From Candidatus Altimarinota bacterium (GTDB taxonomy: Bacteria; Patescibacteriota; Gracilibacteria; BD1-5; UBA6164), in contig JAAXWG010000001.1 of assembly GCA_013350285.1 (NCBI GenBank), forward strand, positions 186,001 through 250,000: a stretch of DNA of 64,000 nucleotides, given 5' to 3'. The stretch's first letter is position 1. Each line of letters opens with the position of its first letter. Made by a program: the position numbers and the translations under genes. Below are positions 1-10,432 of the stretch, piece after piece. The notes beneath the pieces were generated by a model. It saw only the letters and a program-made list of their open reading frames with translations. It was not told the origin of the DNA and did no database searches.

Positions 1-218
1 TTAGACCGAGAGGGAGAAATCTTTTTCCCCACTTTTTTTATTTTTTTAGAACTTTTATATAGCCAATTATTATTATAGTAATCTAACTTAATTTTAGTAA
101 TAAAAATCTCGACTTAAAGGGAAAAAGTCCGGATTTCAAAAGTGTTAAAATTATAATAATATATTATAAGAAGAATTTCTCACTTCATTCTAAATGACAA
201 ATTATCCGTGTTTTCCCT
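1..218. other. Intergenic, no gene seen
   Basis: I see no open frame with a start in this stretch under table 25. It holds a 12-bp inverted repeat, TTAAAGGGAAAA at 115-126 and its complement at 210-221, which reaches the stop codon of the minus-strand gene beginning at 219. The loop is about 83 nt, so it is a long-range structure and not a simple terminator. An AT palindrome-like run lies near 150-170. Confidence 0.5.
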
Positions 219-1058
219 TTAAATAAATTTAAAATAAGCATCTTTGAAACTTATTTTGTAATCCATAAAATTTTCTTTAAAGTCACTATATCATTTTTGG
301 TCAAAACTCATATATTTATCTCTTAAATGATCAAAATTTATATACTTTATTCATTTTTTCAAACTATCATTAAACCAATAATCAATAAGCCCTGTTCCTG
401 CTTGATATTGTTTTCATTTTTTTGTGATAAATGAAACAAGATGAACAGAAGAAGTTTCATTATAATCAAGAACTGAAAGTCATGCAATTGCTTCATCATC
501 ATAAAAACAAATAAAATTTCTTATAACTCATCTTTTATCTATTTGAGATATATTATGATGATATTCTATAAAATTTCTTTTCAAAACTTGTTTGATTTTT
601 AATTCTTTATAATATTTTTGAAATATTTCTTCATTTACTTGTTGAATAGAAAGATCTGGATTTTCTAAATATTTTTTTCTTGCTCGCTTTCCTCTTGTTT
701 TCCATTTTTTATAATAGTTTTCATCTTCAATAACACTAAATCAAGTAAGAGTGAATTCAAAATTTATCCACATTTTTTTCCATCATTTTGGTATATTTGT
801 TGTCAATTTTGGAACCCAAATAAGCATTCATCGTTTAAATCATTTTTTTCTTAAATCTTCAACATTTGGTTCTTCATCAATTCTTTCATATTTTACTATT
901 TGAAATAATCCTCAAAATATATGTTTCATCCATCCATATTGTTTCCCAATTTCTATAATCTTGATTCAAAGAAATTCTAAATATTTTCAGTACTCATAGG
1001 AAGAACTTCTATGATACATATATTCGTTTATTCATTCTGTCCTATTAATAACTTTCAT
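219..1058 (-). CDS. FemAB/GNAT-like acyltransferase, putative
   Basis: The frame is 279 aa with UGA = Gly and ends in TAA. It starts with ATG six bases beyond the tyrS stop, so the two genes probably form one transcript. The protein is rich in Trp, Lys and Tyr. Its C-terminal half (about residues 185-260, with AGTGLIDYW and GIKYINFDH) resembles the acceptor half of FemAB/GNAT-fold aminoacyl or acyl transferases. Such enzymes use aminoacyl-tRNA or acyl-CoA, and a place next to an aminoacyl-tRNA synthetase would suit the former. The family assignment is pattern-based; the reading frame itself is solid. Confidence 0.6.
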
Positions 1059-1064
1059 ATTTTA

Positions 1065-2423
1065 TTATTTTTTTATCACTATTTTATAATTTTTCTTCCC
1101 TTTTCTCAAGACCAAAAATTTTCCATTTACAAAATCAGCGGAAAAGTCATATTTTGCATCTTCTATCTTTTTTTCATTGATAAACATTCCGCCCGATTGA
1201 AAAGTTTTTCTTGCCGTAGAATTACTTTGCTCAAGCCCAGAAGAAACAAAAAGCTCAAAAAGATTTTGCTCTTTGTATTCAACTCATCAAATCTCATTAT
1301 ATGTTTCAAAAATAGCTTCATCATCAGAGTTAGAAAGTAATTCTATTACACTTTGAGGAACATTTTTTTCTATTTGAGATAAATTGAAGTCTTTAAAAGA
1401 CTTTGAATATTTTTGAACAAAAGAATTTCACCATCAAAATATAACACTTGATAAATGAAATGAAAATATTGCTGATTTTTCTCAATGAATTATCTCAACT
1501 ACCTTATATGCCAACATATTTTGCCCATACCTGTCTTCTGGACAAGCTTTATGTGTCTTTATAATGTTTTCTATTTTTTCTAAATCAAGTAATGTCAAGA
1601 TTTTGAGAAATTTTTCTACATCTTCATCGGCAGTATTGAGAAAATATTGATAGATCTTGTAAGCGGAAGTTTTATTTTTATCAAGAAAAAGAGCATTTCC
1701 TTCTGATTTTCCAAATTTTTTTCCACTTGCATCAAGCATCAATGGCCAAGTAAAAGCATATACTTCTGCTTCTGTTTTTTTACGAACCAGCTCAATTCAG
1801 GTAACAAGATTTCCCCATTGGTCTTGTCCGCCGATTTCTACTTGCACATTATTTTCGCTAAAAAGTTTATAAAAATCATAGCCCTGTAAAAGCATATATG
1901 AAAATTCTGTATAGGAAATAGATTTACTCGGATCTTCAATCCTCTTTTTTACCGTATCTTTTGCCATCATCTGATTGACTGTATGGTATTTTCCGACTTC
2001 TCTCAAAAAATCAAGATAAGAAAGACCAGTATAAAAATCAAGATTATTGACAAGCTTGAAAGGAAGTTTTTTTCATGTGCTTCTTTCTAATCAAACAAGA
2101 ATATTTTTAAATTGTTCCCCAATTGCTTTTTCATTTTTCTTGAGATTTTCTTCTGAAAGAAAAGTTCTTTCATTTTCTTTTCCTCCAGGATCACCAATCA
2201 TTCCTGTTGCCCCTCAGACAAGAGCATAATAAGTATTTCCCTTTAACATCAAATGGACAGCACACATAAATCCGATAAAATTTCCAAGATGAAGAGAGTC
2301 TGAAGTTGGATCAAATCAACAATAAAAAGATATTCATCCTTTTTCAAGTTTTTCAAATACTTTTTCGTCTGATATTTGATAAATAAATCCTCTTTCTTGA
2401 AGCTCTTTTTTTAGGCTTGTCAT
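1065..2423 (-). CDS. tyrS: tyrosyl-tRNA synthetase
   Basis: This gene encodes a 452-aa class I synthetase that charges tRNA-Tyr in the cytoplasm. The HIGH-type motif is HLGN at residues 45-48, after GFDPTSDS. The tyrosine pocket shows QGYD and [11 protein letters not shown]. The KMSKS-type loop is KFGKS at 236-240. An S4 RNA-binding domain fills about the last 60 residues ([14 protein letters not shown]). Several conserved glycines, including one in the domain around GFDPTS, are UGA codons. The start is the ATG at 2421-2423. The transcript continues into the acyltransferase-like gene at 1058. Confidence 0.97.
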
Positions 2424-2588
2424 ACAAATTTTTCTTAAAAAGATAATATTTTACAAGAAAGTATACAAAAAAATTTTAAAATCAAAAAATTATTTTGTAT
2501 TTTAAGAGACTTTTTTATAATTGTAAGCAAATAAATGAAGAAACCTATTTTTGGTAAATTTTAGCAAAGTATAAAATATCTAAAAGAA

Positions 2589-3194
2589 ATGAAAACAATA
2601 GACTTATCAAAAGTGTTTTGATCAAAATGTAGGGCAAAAATACTTGAAAAATTTTTTCTTGAATATGAATCAGGAAATAATGAAGGTCTTCATATGAGGG
2701 CTGTTGCAAGAGACCTTGATGAGCAAATTAATTCAGTAAAAAGAGAATTAGATAATCTTTATGATATATGATTTTTGAGATATAAAATGGATTTGAAAAA
2801 AAAGATATTTTTTATCAATGAAAATTTTATTCTTATCAATGAATTCAAAGATATTTTTCTCAAAAGTTATGATCCGCTTGATAAAATTAAAAAATTCTTT
2901 AGAAGTATAAATACTCTTGAGTTAATTTTGGTCAATGAGGATATACGATATAAACTTATAGATCCAGGAAAAAGTATTTTAGATATTTTTCTTATAGGAG
3001 AAATAGATAAAGATGATTTTAATGATTTTTTAGCTCATATATTTTATAATAGAAAAATAAAATATGCTATCATCACAACAGAAGATTTTTACAACAGGAT
3101 AAAATACGGAGATAAACTGATTTCAAATATTCTCAATCAAAAAGGAAATATTTTTCTCAAAGATACACTGAAGGTGATGGATAAAATACACTAG
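2589..3194 (+). CDS. winged-helix transcriptional regulator-like protein
   Basis: The ORF is 201 aa and has two UGA glycines near its N-terminus (KVFG and DIGF). Residues 10-75 read as a winged helix, with a helix-turn-helix in the stretch LHMRAVARDLDEQINSVKRE. The rest resembles the C-terminal part of small HTH proteins fused to a degenerate nucleotidyltransferase fold, common in archaea and CPR, but I see no catalytic GS...D motif. It is divergent from tyrS and convergent with tsaD, with an 8-nt gap to the tsaD stop. Its target is unknown. Confidence 0.75.
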
Positions 3195-3202
3195 AAAAAT
3201 TT

Positions 3203-4225
3203 TTATACACTGAGAGTACCAATATATTTTTCAAATTTGCCATACTTTATTTTATAGTAGGCATTTATTCAGACCATTCAGGCATTATCCATAGAGTATA
3301 TTTTTTTGATTGGATGAATTATTTTGAAATTATTTTCAGTTTGCAATAAAAGCTTTTCTCTGAGATTATCATTTGCACTGACTCCTCCAGCAAGCATAAG
3401 AGTTTTTACTCAAAAAATCTTTCAAGCAAGAAGAAGTTTTCAAACAAGAACTTCATTGACCGCTTCTTGAAATTCAAAGGCAATTTCTTCCTTATCTTCA
3501 ATAGAAAGGTCTCATTTTTGCAATTTTCTCATATCTATTTCTCTTTTTACTGCACTTTTTATTCCAGAAAAACTAAAATTTAATTCTTTTTTTTCAAGCC
3601 ACACACGAGGAAAAATATTTTTTCCTTTTTCTCAAGCTTTTCTTTTCTCTTTCCAATTATTCGCAAATTCTGAAATAATTGGTCCTCAAGGATACCCGAG
3701 TCCCAACATTTTTGCAACTTTGTCGTAAGCTTCCCCTGCTGCATCATCTATCGTAGCACCGATTTTTTCTAGACTCCACATATCAGACAAAAAATAAATA
3801 TCTGTATGTCCACCAGAAACTGTAAGACAAACAGCTGGAAAACTAATTTCTGACTCTTCTCTTTTAAGAAAATTAGAAAAAATATGAGCTTCTATATGAT
3901 GAATAGGAATAATTGGACAAGAAAGAATTTGCGATAAAGTAGAAGCAACACTTACTCCTGTAAGTAAAGAAGGAATAAGTCAAGGATTTGTTGTAACCGC
4001 TATATAATCAATCTGTTTGAGAGAAAATCAAGCAGTATCTAAAACTTCTTTTAAAGCAATAAATATATTATTTGCATGTTCTCTTGCAGCGACCTCAGGG
4101 ACAACTCAAGCCGTTATTTCATGAACTTTTATCTGAGACAAAGTAGACATAAAAAGAAGATTTTTATCTTCAAAAAGAGCTACAGAAGTATCATCACAAC
4201 TTGTTTCAAAGGCAAGGATTTTCAT
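3203..4225 (-). CDS. tsaD: tRNA N6-threonylcarbamoyladenosine transferase TsaD
   Basis: This 340-aa protein transfers the threonylcarbamoyl group to A37 of ANN-reading tRNAs, working with TsaB and TsaE, which are not in this window. It begins with MKILAFETSCDDT. The metal-binding HHIEAH is at 109-114, and the ATP-site glycines TVSGGHTD and DDAAGEAYDKV are present. SGIKSAVKR, LAGGVSANDNL and the C-terminal MDNAGM are also visible. The length is usual for the family. The gene is followed on the same strand by an RNA pseudouridine synthase, giving a small tRNA/rRNA modification pair with only two bases between the genes. Confidence 0.97.
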
Positions 4226-4227
4226 AA

Positions 4228-5232
4228 TTATTTTAATTTATCTATAAAATTTTTCATATCTTCTTTTAATCTTGCTTCTAGTAAAATTTTTTTATTTCTC
4301 TCATAGTGAAAAAACTCTAATTTCCAAGCATGAAGAGCTTGTCTACAAAAACCAAATTCTTGGCAAATATAATGATTAAATGATTTGTTTCAATACAGTT
4401 TATCACCAATAATAGGATTTCAAATATAAGCAAGATGGACTCGTATTTGATGCATTCTCCCTGTTTGGATTTCTATTTCTAATTCTGAAATAATTTCTTT
4501 TCCATTTTTTGTTTCCAAAATATATTCATTTAAAACCTTGTAATAAGTAAGAGCATTTTTCCCATTTTTATCAATTTTTACTTTATTTTCTTTTGTTGCA
4601 TTTTCTATACGAGTCAAATTTTCTTCTATTTTTCATTCTTTAGATGGTAATTTTCATAAAACAAGTGCAAAATAAATTTTTTTTATACTATTATGTGTTT
4701 TAAAATCATTTACCAAACGAGTCAGCATATCTTTTTTTTTCGCAATGACAACAATTCAAGAAGTATCTCTATCAAGTCTATGCACAAGAGAAGGACGAAA
4801 AGTAAGACTCGTCAAAGTTTCTCAAAAATAATCATGAACAAGCTCTATTAATGAAGCCTCCTTTGATTTATTTTCTCAAGGATGTACATTAATTCATGGA
4901 TTTTTATTGATAAGCAAAATACTTCCATCTTCATACACAATGTCTTCTTTTTTGAGAATATTTTTTTCTCAATACATTATTTTATTTTCCTCTTTTTTCG
5001 CTTGAAGAAGAGAAAAGTCTGTATCACTTAGAAAAATTTTTACCTGAGAATTAAGAGGAAGTTTATACTCATTGTCTTGTTTTAAAAAATTAATTCCATC
5101 AATACTAATTTTTATTTTTCATTTTCTATTAATTTTATAAATAAGTCCTCTTGTTGCCTGAGGAAATAATTTTTTTAAAAATTTATCAAGTCTCTGATTT
5201 GCATCATCTGCTCCTATAAAAAATATCTTCAT
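4228..5232 (-). CDS. RluA-family pseudouridine synthase
   Basis: The gene encodes 334 aa. An N-terminal S4-like RNA-binding segment spans about residues 10-70. The catalytic domain has the RluA signature HRLDRDTSG at 151-159, with the nucleophilic Asp at 154, and IQTGRMHQIRVHLA downstream. It isomerises uridine to pseudouridine in rRNA or tRNA, but RluC, RluD and RluA cannot be separated by eye. It lies directly upstream of tsaD on the same strand, ATG at 5230-5232. UGA encodes glycine at several points, such as NPGINVHPG. Confidence 0.93.
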
Positions 5233-5235
5233 AAT

Positions 5236-6126
5236 TTATTGAAATACGGTAAAGTCATAAGCATCTATAAGTGAATCCAAAGGATAGTAAAGAGTAAAAT
5301 CTTTTCTAAAACCATAGGATAATCCTCAAATTTCTATTTGTATAATATTTGTCGGAATTGCTTGATCATCAAAGTCAATCCTATATTCAAGATAAGGTAT
5401 CTTTTTCCCTTCTTCTATTCATCTTTCAGCAATTAAATCACTAATAATTGAAAGCTTTAAAATACAATCATAGTTGTTTGAATTACAATTATTATTATAA
5501 AAATTTGGAATATCTGAAGATGTGTTATCAAGTAAAAATCAAGTTTTTAGTGAATTTAAAACAGTTCATGGACAAATTCATGCTCAAGTCAGAGAAGAAT
5601 TACAAATATCTCAAGAGGAAAATCTTTGTCCATCATCTGCATTCAAAACATCTGTTTTTCCTAATATTTGCCAATTTACTATATCTCAAGTAGAACTCAT
5701 TTCCAAATTATCCGAAAAATAAGGAACTCTAAAATAGATATTAACATTTGCCCAATTTATACCTGTTGGAAGAAAAACCTGCACTGATTGAGAAGGACTT
5801 ATTTTTGACCAATCTTTATCAAAATCACTTGTTCAAAATCATTCAAGAGGAAGAGTTGTTCCTGTTGAGATAATATTATAAGCAGAGCTAGATGTTCAAG
5901 AAAAAACTTTTGTATCTCATACTCATATACCATTTTCACGAATAAAAAAAAGAGCATTTTCTTGTCAGGATAAAGCAAGGTAATATGACTTTGTTGCATT
6001 TTCTATCCCTTTCACATTTCTTGAAAAGGGAATAATATATTCAAGTATATAAAAGGCAATAAGTGTAATAATTAAGACTATTCAAAGAGCTATAATAATA
6101 GAAAAACCTCTTGTATTTTTTTTCAT
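5236..6126 (-). CDS. PilX-like minor pilin / type IV pilus accessory protein
   Basis: This 296-aa protein starts with MKKNTRGFSIIIALGIVL, a PilX-type N-terminus: short basic leader, G-F/S prepilin cleavage site and a hydrophobic helix to about residue 28. SYYLALSGQENALFFI follows, much like the PilX/GspK region after the helix. The C-terminal part is a Ser/Asp-rich globular region with no domain I recognise. It follows the prepilin gene ending at 6135 on the same strand, eight bases apart. It probably enters a type IV pilus or competence pseudopilus. UGA codons are numerous in the early part (LG, SG, GIGVG). Confidence 0.85.
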
Positions 6127-6134
6127 ATAAAAAA

Positions 6135-7268
6135 CTATTTAGCAAATATATCACTCAAAGAAAGTGTCGTAGAAAAGTTAAATTCTGGTGGTCTTCCATT
6201 TATCCCTGCTCTTTTTCTCCAACTTGGAGTAAGAGTAATATCTATTCTTAGATAAGGAGCTATATTTATATCAGGATTTGTTTCTTTCCAAGCTAAGTGA
6301 ATATCTTTTGTTGGATAAAGAAAGAAATTTATATTTTCTATATTTATAGTATTTGGAAAAAGATTAATCCAATAGTTTTCACTATCATGATCATATACAT
6401 CAGATCATGGATTTGAATCAGCAACAACAGCATTTGTCAAACCATAAACTTCCCTATCAAATATCCAAGTATCAATAATTCAATCATATTGAGTATCATC
6501 TTGAGTTATTTCATTATGATCATTTCACCAATCCATTCATTCCAATTTTAAAAATTGGATATTTCATAGACATCCACTTCAAGTAATACTACTAGGATTT
6601 CATATAAGTCCATCACAAGTTGCTCCAGTTGGAGCATTGGGATCAAAGGCAACATTCCATCTCAAAAAAGTCCTTTTCGTCTTACTTCCATTTATAAGAT
6701 AGAGTTCATCTACCATTGGTCAGATAAATGCCTCTGGTCAAAATCATAAATATTCATCATCATCATCTCTTTGAATATTTCCATCTCAGTCCTCATCACC
6801 CAAATCATCATCTGCATTAGAGTTATAATCAATAAATTGATAAGCATATTGTCAAAAAATAAGAGGATTTGATAATAAAGAAACTCAAGATGTATTATAG
6901 ATGGTATTTACACATCCTCATGTTCCCATAGAATTAGCATTTCAGCTTCTACAATAATAAAATTCATCTTCAAGATTTCAAAATCAAGTAAGAAGAGAAT
7001 AATGTCAATCTATAAAGCTTCAAATTCCAACATTTTGTCTATTAAAATATTCTTCATAATCAATAACTCACCCCTTTTTTATAAATTCAAATAATTTTTC
7101 AGAAAAATAAAAAGCTTCTTTTTCTATACTCGTTTCTTCAATAAGCTTTATTTTTCCAATATTGATATGAGTAAGAGCATAAAATCAAGTAATTATTACA
7201 GATACTACTATAATAATTCCTATAAGAATCTCAACCAAAGTAAATCATTTTTTCTTTTTATGAAGCAT
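6135..7268 (-). CDS. type IV prepilin-like protein
   Basis: This 377-aa protein begins MLHKKKKGFTLVEILIGIII, a textbook prepilin leader and cleavage motif (G-FTLVE with Glu5), and the first helix runs to about residue 35. The rest is extracellular in character, rich in Gly, Asp and Asn, with the acidic stretch DDDLGDEDGDGN near the middle and several Cys. The length is large for a major pilin, so it is more likely a minor or tip pilin. It sits between an 85-aa hydrophobic protein (stop at 7271) and the PilX-like gene, all on the minus strand and nearly touching. Confidence 0.9.
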
Positions 7269-7270
7269 TA

Positions 7271-7528
7271 TTATCTTTTTTTAAAAATAAAATGAATTAA
7301 GTCTCAAAAAAAACTTCCTATTTTATACCAAGTAGGATTTTCCCAAAAATATTTTCCCCAAATTCTAAAACTAAAATCAAAAAAATCAAAAAAATAATTT
7401 CTTGCTTTTATTTTACGAGAACTAAAGAAAATAAAAATACTCCTAAAAAAAGAAAGCAAAAAACTCAATAAAAAAGCGATTAAATCAAAAAAGTTATTGT
7501 GAATAATTTTTTTTTCTTTTTCTTTCAT
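7271..7528 (-). CDS. small hydrophobic protein in pilin cluster
   Basis: The ORF is 85 aa when the UGA near its end is read as Gly; under the standard code it stops at 74 aa. It has a basic N-terminus, a hydrophobic segment about residues 13-35 and a second aromatic-rich region. The stop lies two bases before the prepilin ATG, so it should be co-transcribed with the two pilin-like genes. I do not recognise the family. A membrane-bound assembly partner is an inference from position only. Confidence 0.6.
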
Positions 7529-7601
7529 AAAAAATATTTATAATACTTACAGGTGATTATAATTTATATGTATTAAAAGTAAACTAGAATAAACTTTACT
7601 T

Positions 7602-7877
7602 TTAATTAAAAATATGTATAAGATTAATTTGTAAATTTTTTAATATGGAATATAGAAATAGAGCAAAAAATAGAAGACTCAAGAGAAATGTTCTTTCTCT
7701 TGCAAATATTCTTAAATTTAAATGACTCAACTTGAGTAATTGAGAAAAAATAAGTGTTGTTTGAATATTTTTGAGTCTAATTTCTCTTTTTTTTATCTGG
7801 GTTGATTCTGCTTCTTGAGAAGAAAAATGAACTGCTTTTTCAAGTCTCGCTTGATCAGTAGGATATATAATGCTCAT
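7602..7877 (-). CDS. small protein with C-terminal membrane segment
   Basis: The 91-aa ORF starts at ATG 7875-7877. Residues 1-60 are polar, with many Glu, Gln and Lys. Residues about 62-82 are a hydrophobic stretch (TFLLSLLFFALFLYSIL), followed by a short tail, which suggests a C-terminally anchored membrane protein. It lies upstream of the pilin cluster on the same strand, 73 bases before the next start. No family is recognised. It contains no UGA codon. Confidence 0.5.
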   Translation of the reverse strand: MSIIYPTDQARLEKAVHFSSQEAESTQIKKREIRLKNIQTTLIFSQLLKLSHLNLRIFARERTFLLSLLFFALFLYSILKNLQINLIHIFN

Positions 7878-7971
7878 TGTTCTTCTTTTTTTAATTTTTA
7901 TACTTTTTTCTCATTCAAGAAAAGAAAAACTCAAACTTTATTCAGATATTCACTTTAAGGATTCTACTATA

Positions 7972-8229
7972 ATAATTTTATGATGAATATTTAATATATT
8001 TCTTTCTTTTAATATTTTTAGTTTTGTTACTTGATTACAAAGATTTTCTAGCACTATAATTTGTGGAAATGGAGTTATTCTAAGTATTACCTGAGCTATT
8101 GTTATAGTTATCTGAGGAATTATCACAAGAAAAGAAAAGAAAAGCGAAAAATACTCTATCTATACAAATGAACTCATTGAAGAAGAAGAACAAAAAGAAG
8201 AAGAAAATAATATGAAACTTCCTTTTTAA
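7972..8229 (+). other. Possible membrane ORF without a standard start
   Basis: Between the genes at 7877 and 8322 one plus-strand frame stays open to TAA at 8227-8229 when UGA is Gly. It would encode a hydrophobic segment with glycines (ITGAIVIVIGGII), then RKEKKSEK and an acidic tail with runs of Glu, which looks like a single-span membrane protein. I find no ATG, GTG or TTG in this frame upstream. It is either a gene with an unusual start, a decayed gene or chance. The rest of the 444-bp interval shows nothing I can name. Confidence 0.3.
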
Positions 8230-8321
8230 AAATAATTTGACTTTTAAAATAGAATAGTTATATTTAGCAGTATAAAAGAATAGAAAAGAAAAAATATAAT
8301 ATTTTTTTAACCAAAAAAGAA

Positions 8322-9374
8322 ATGCAAACAATTCCTACAAGTAAAATTGAAAATTTATTCTTTGATGTACTTACATCACTTTCTGATAAAGAAAAAAAAG
8401 TAATTGAAAGAAGAATTTGAGTAAATGGGCAAAAGGAAACCCTACAAAGTATAGGAAATTCTTTTTCTCCTGCTATTACCAGAGAAAGAGTAAGACAAAT
8501 AGAAGATGCTGGTATTAAAAAAATTTGAAGAATAGTAAAAGCAACAGAACTTATTGCAATTCAAGAAAAAGCTCACGAACTTATAAAAATGCATGGAGGA
8601 ATTATGACAAAAGAAAAACTTGTAAATGCTATAATAAAAGAACTTGAGATTAGTGATACTATAAATCAATCAATTATAGAGATTATTGTTCAGTCTGATT
8701 ATGATATAGCAAAATCAAAACCAAAACTTGGTGTAAAAACTTATTTTTGTCTTCCTGAATTAAATAGAAAAGCACTTGATCCTATTCATAAGGAAGCTAT
8801 GAAATTTCTTAATAGAAAAAAAGATGTTATAGAAAGAGAACAACTTTATACTCTTATTAGTGATGAATTAAAGGCTAAATTTACAACAATAAATGCAATT
8901 CTTATAGATTCTGTTCTTGATATATTTGAAGATATTATAAAATGAGAAGAAACTCTTATAGGGCTTACAAAATGGAAAATACTTAATCCTAAAACTCTCA
9001 AAGATAAAGCTATCTATGTAATGAAAAAAGAAAGAATTCCAATGCATTTTATAGAAATTTCAAATAAAATTACTAGTTATCTTGGGGATAAAGTAAAAGT
9101 AAATACTATCCATAATGAACTTATTAGAAATGAAGAATTTGTACTTATTGGAAGAGGTATATATGCTCTAAAAGAATGGGGATTCAAACCAGGAACAGTA
9201 CTTGATGTCATCGTAGAAGTAATGAAAAAAAATAATGGTCCTATGAGTACTGAATCAATCGTAGCAAAAGTACTCAAGGTAAGAAATGTTAAAAAAACGA
9301 CAATTTATATGAATTTACAAAATAAAAAAGTAATTGAGAGAGTCGGAAGAAATTATTATCAAGTCAAAGCATAA
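8322..9374 (+). CDS. sigma-70 region-4-like / HARE-HTH DNA-binding protein
   Basis: This 350-aa protein begins with a helix-turn-helix like sigma-70 region 4 (ITRERVRQIEDAGIKKI at about residues 48-65). No region-2 core-binding motifs are visible, so it is not a full sigma factor. The remainder contains winged-helix-like units of the HARE-HTH type also found in RNA polymerase delta (MHFIEISNKI, GRGIYALKEWG and GRNYYQVKA). It probably acts at the transcription apparatus, but whether it recruits or restrains polymerase cannot be told. A hairpin terminator follows. Confidence 0.8.
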
Positions 9375-9387
9375 AATAAAATTACAT

Positions 9388-9421
9388 AAAAAAGGAAAAG
9401 TATACATCTTTTCCTTTTTTA
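9388..9421 (+). terminator. rho-independent terminator
   Basis: A 13-bp stem (AAAAAAGGAAAAG, 9388-9400) pairs with 9408-9420 across a 7-nt loop and ends in a run of T. It lies 13 bases after the stop of the sigma4/HARE gene. Confidence 0.85.
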
Positions 9422-9490
9422 TTTTGATATTTTGAGAAAAATAATTATTCTATAGACCGATTTTCTTTTATAAATAATTTATTAAACAAA

Positions 9491-10102
9491 ATGAAAGTAT
9501 TTGTCTTTGATACAGAAACAACTGGTTTTATAAACAAAAAAGAAAATAATGTAAATCTTCAGCCATCTATTATTCAATTCGCAGGAATTTTATGAGAAAT
9601 AGATGAAGAAAAAAATTGGAAAGATTTAGAAAAAGTAAATATACTAATAAATCCAAAAAAAACTATTCCTTATGAATCAAGTCAAATTCATCATATTTAT
9701 GATATAGATGTAAAAGATGCTCCTTTTATAGAAGATATTATTGATACAATTCTTCATTATATAAATACTCCTGATATTATTGTTGGACACAATATAGAAT
9801 ATGATGAAGATATGATAAAACTAGAATTAAAGAGACTTGGAAGAGAACATGATTACAGACCAAAACAAATATGTTGTACTATGAAAAATACAGTAAATTT
9901 TTGCCAAATAAAAGGAAATGGGGAAAGATTTAAATATCCAAAACTTGGTGAACTTCATAAACATATTTTTGGGGAATATTTTACTTGAGCTCATGATGCT
10001 CTCGTTGATGTAGAAGCAACCTTGAGATGTTTTATAGAACTCCAACAACAAGAAATAATAAAAGTCGCTCCAAAAAAAGAAATTCTTATGTCTTTATTTT
10101 AA
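9491..10102 (+). CDS. DnaQ-like 3'-5' exonuclease
   Basis: The protein is 203 aa. ExoI is FDTETTG near the N-terminus, ExoII is VGHNIEYDEDM near residue 100, and the ExoIII-epsilon end is GAHDALVDVEAT, giving the full DEDDh set. It removes 3' nucleotides and may serve as a proofreading subunit or a free-standing nuclease; no polymerase subunit is near. It follows a terminator and precedes a zinc-ribbon gene ten bases away. The Gly in GAHDA is UGA. Start ATG 9491. Confidence 0.92.
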
Positions 10103-10112
10103 ATTATAAATA

Positions 10113-10349
10113 ATGAAATCTATGAGTAATTATAATGATCTCGTAAATGTAGAAGAGCTGGGAAATAAAAAAACAGAATTTAATGAAGAAAGAGGAGATG
10201 TATGTTTTTATTGTAAAGATTGTAAAAAAATTGTAGAAGTAGAAAGACCAAATCCAACAGGATATGTTTTTGTATGTAAAGAATGTGGTGGAAAAAATAT
10301 AGCTATAGGGACAAAAGAAGGTATAAAAGATGCCTACAGAATCAAATAA
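10113..10349 (+). CDS. small zinc-ribbon protein
   Basis: This 78-aa protein has two CxxC knuckles, CFYCKDC and CKECGG, about 25 residues apart, the pattern of a zinc ribbon. The spacing and the sequence FVCKECGGKNIAIGT resemble small zinc-ribbon proteins of unknown function seen in CPR genomes. An internal ATG nine bases downstream is an alternative start. It lies between the exonuclease and recA on the same strand, which fits a nucleic-acid role but does not prove it. Confidence 0.8.
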   Translation: MKSMSNYNDLVNVEELGNKKTEFNEERGDVCFYCKDCKKIVEVERPNPTGYVFVCKECGGKNIAIGTKEGIKDAYRIK

Positions 10350-10432
10350 AAAGACTTTTTTTAAAAAAGATTTGCATCTATGTATATTGTTTATATACTT
10401 AGTTTATATTTTATATACTAATTATTTAATTT

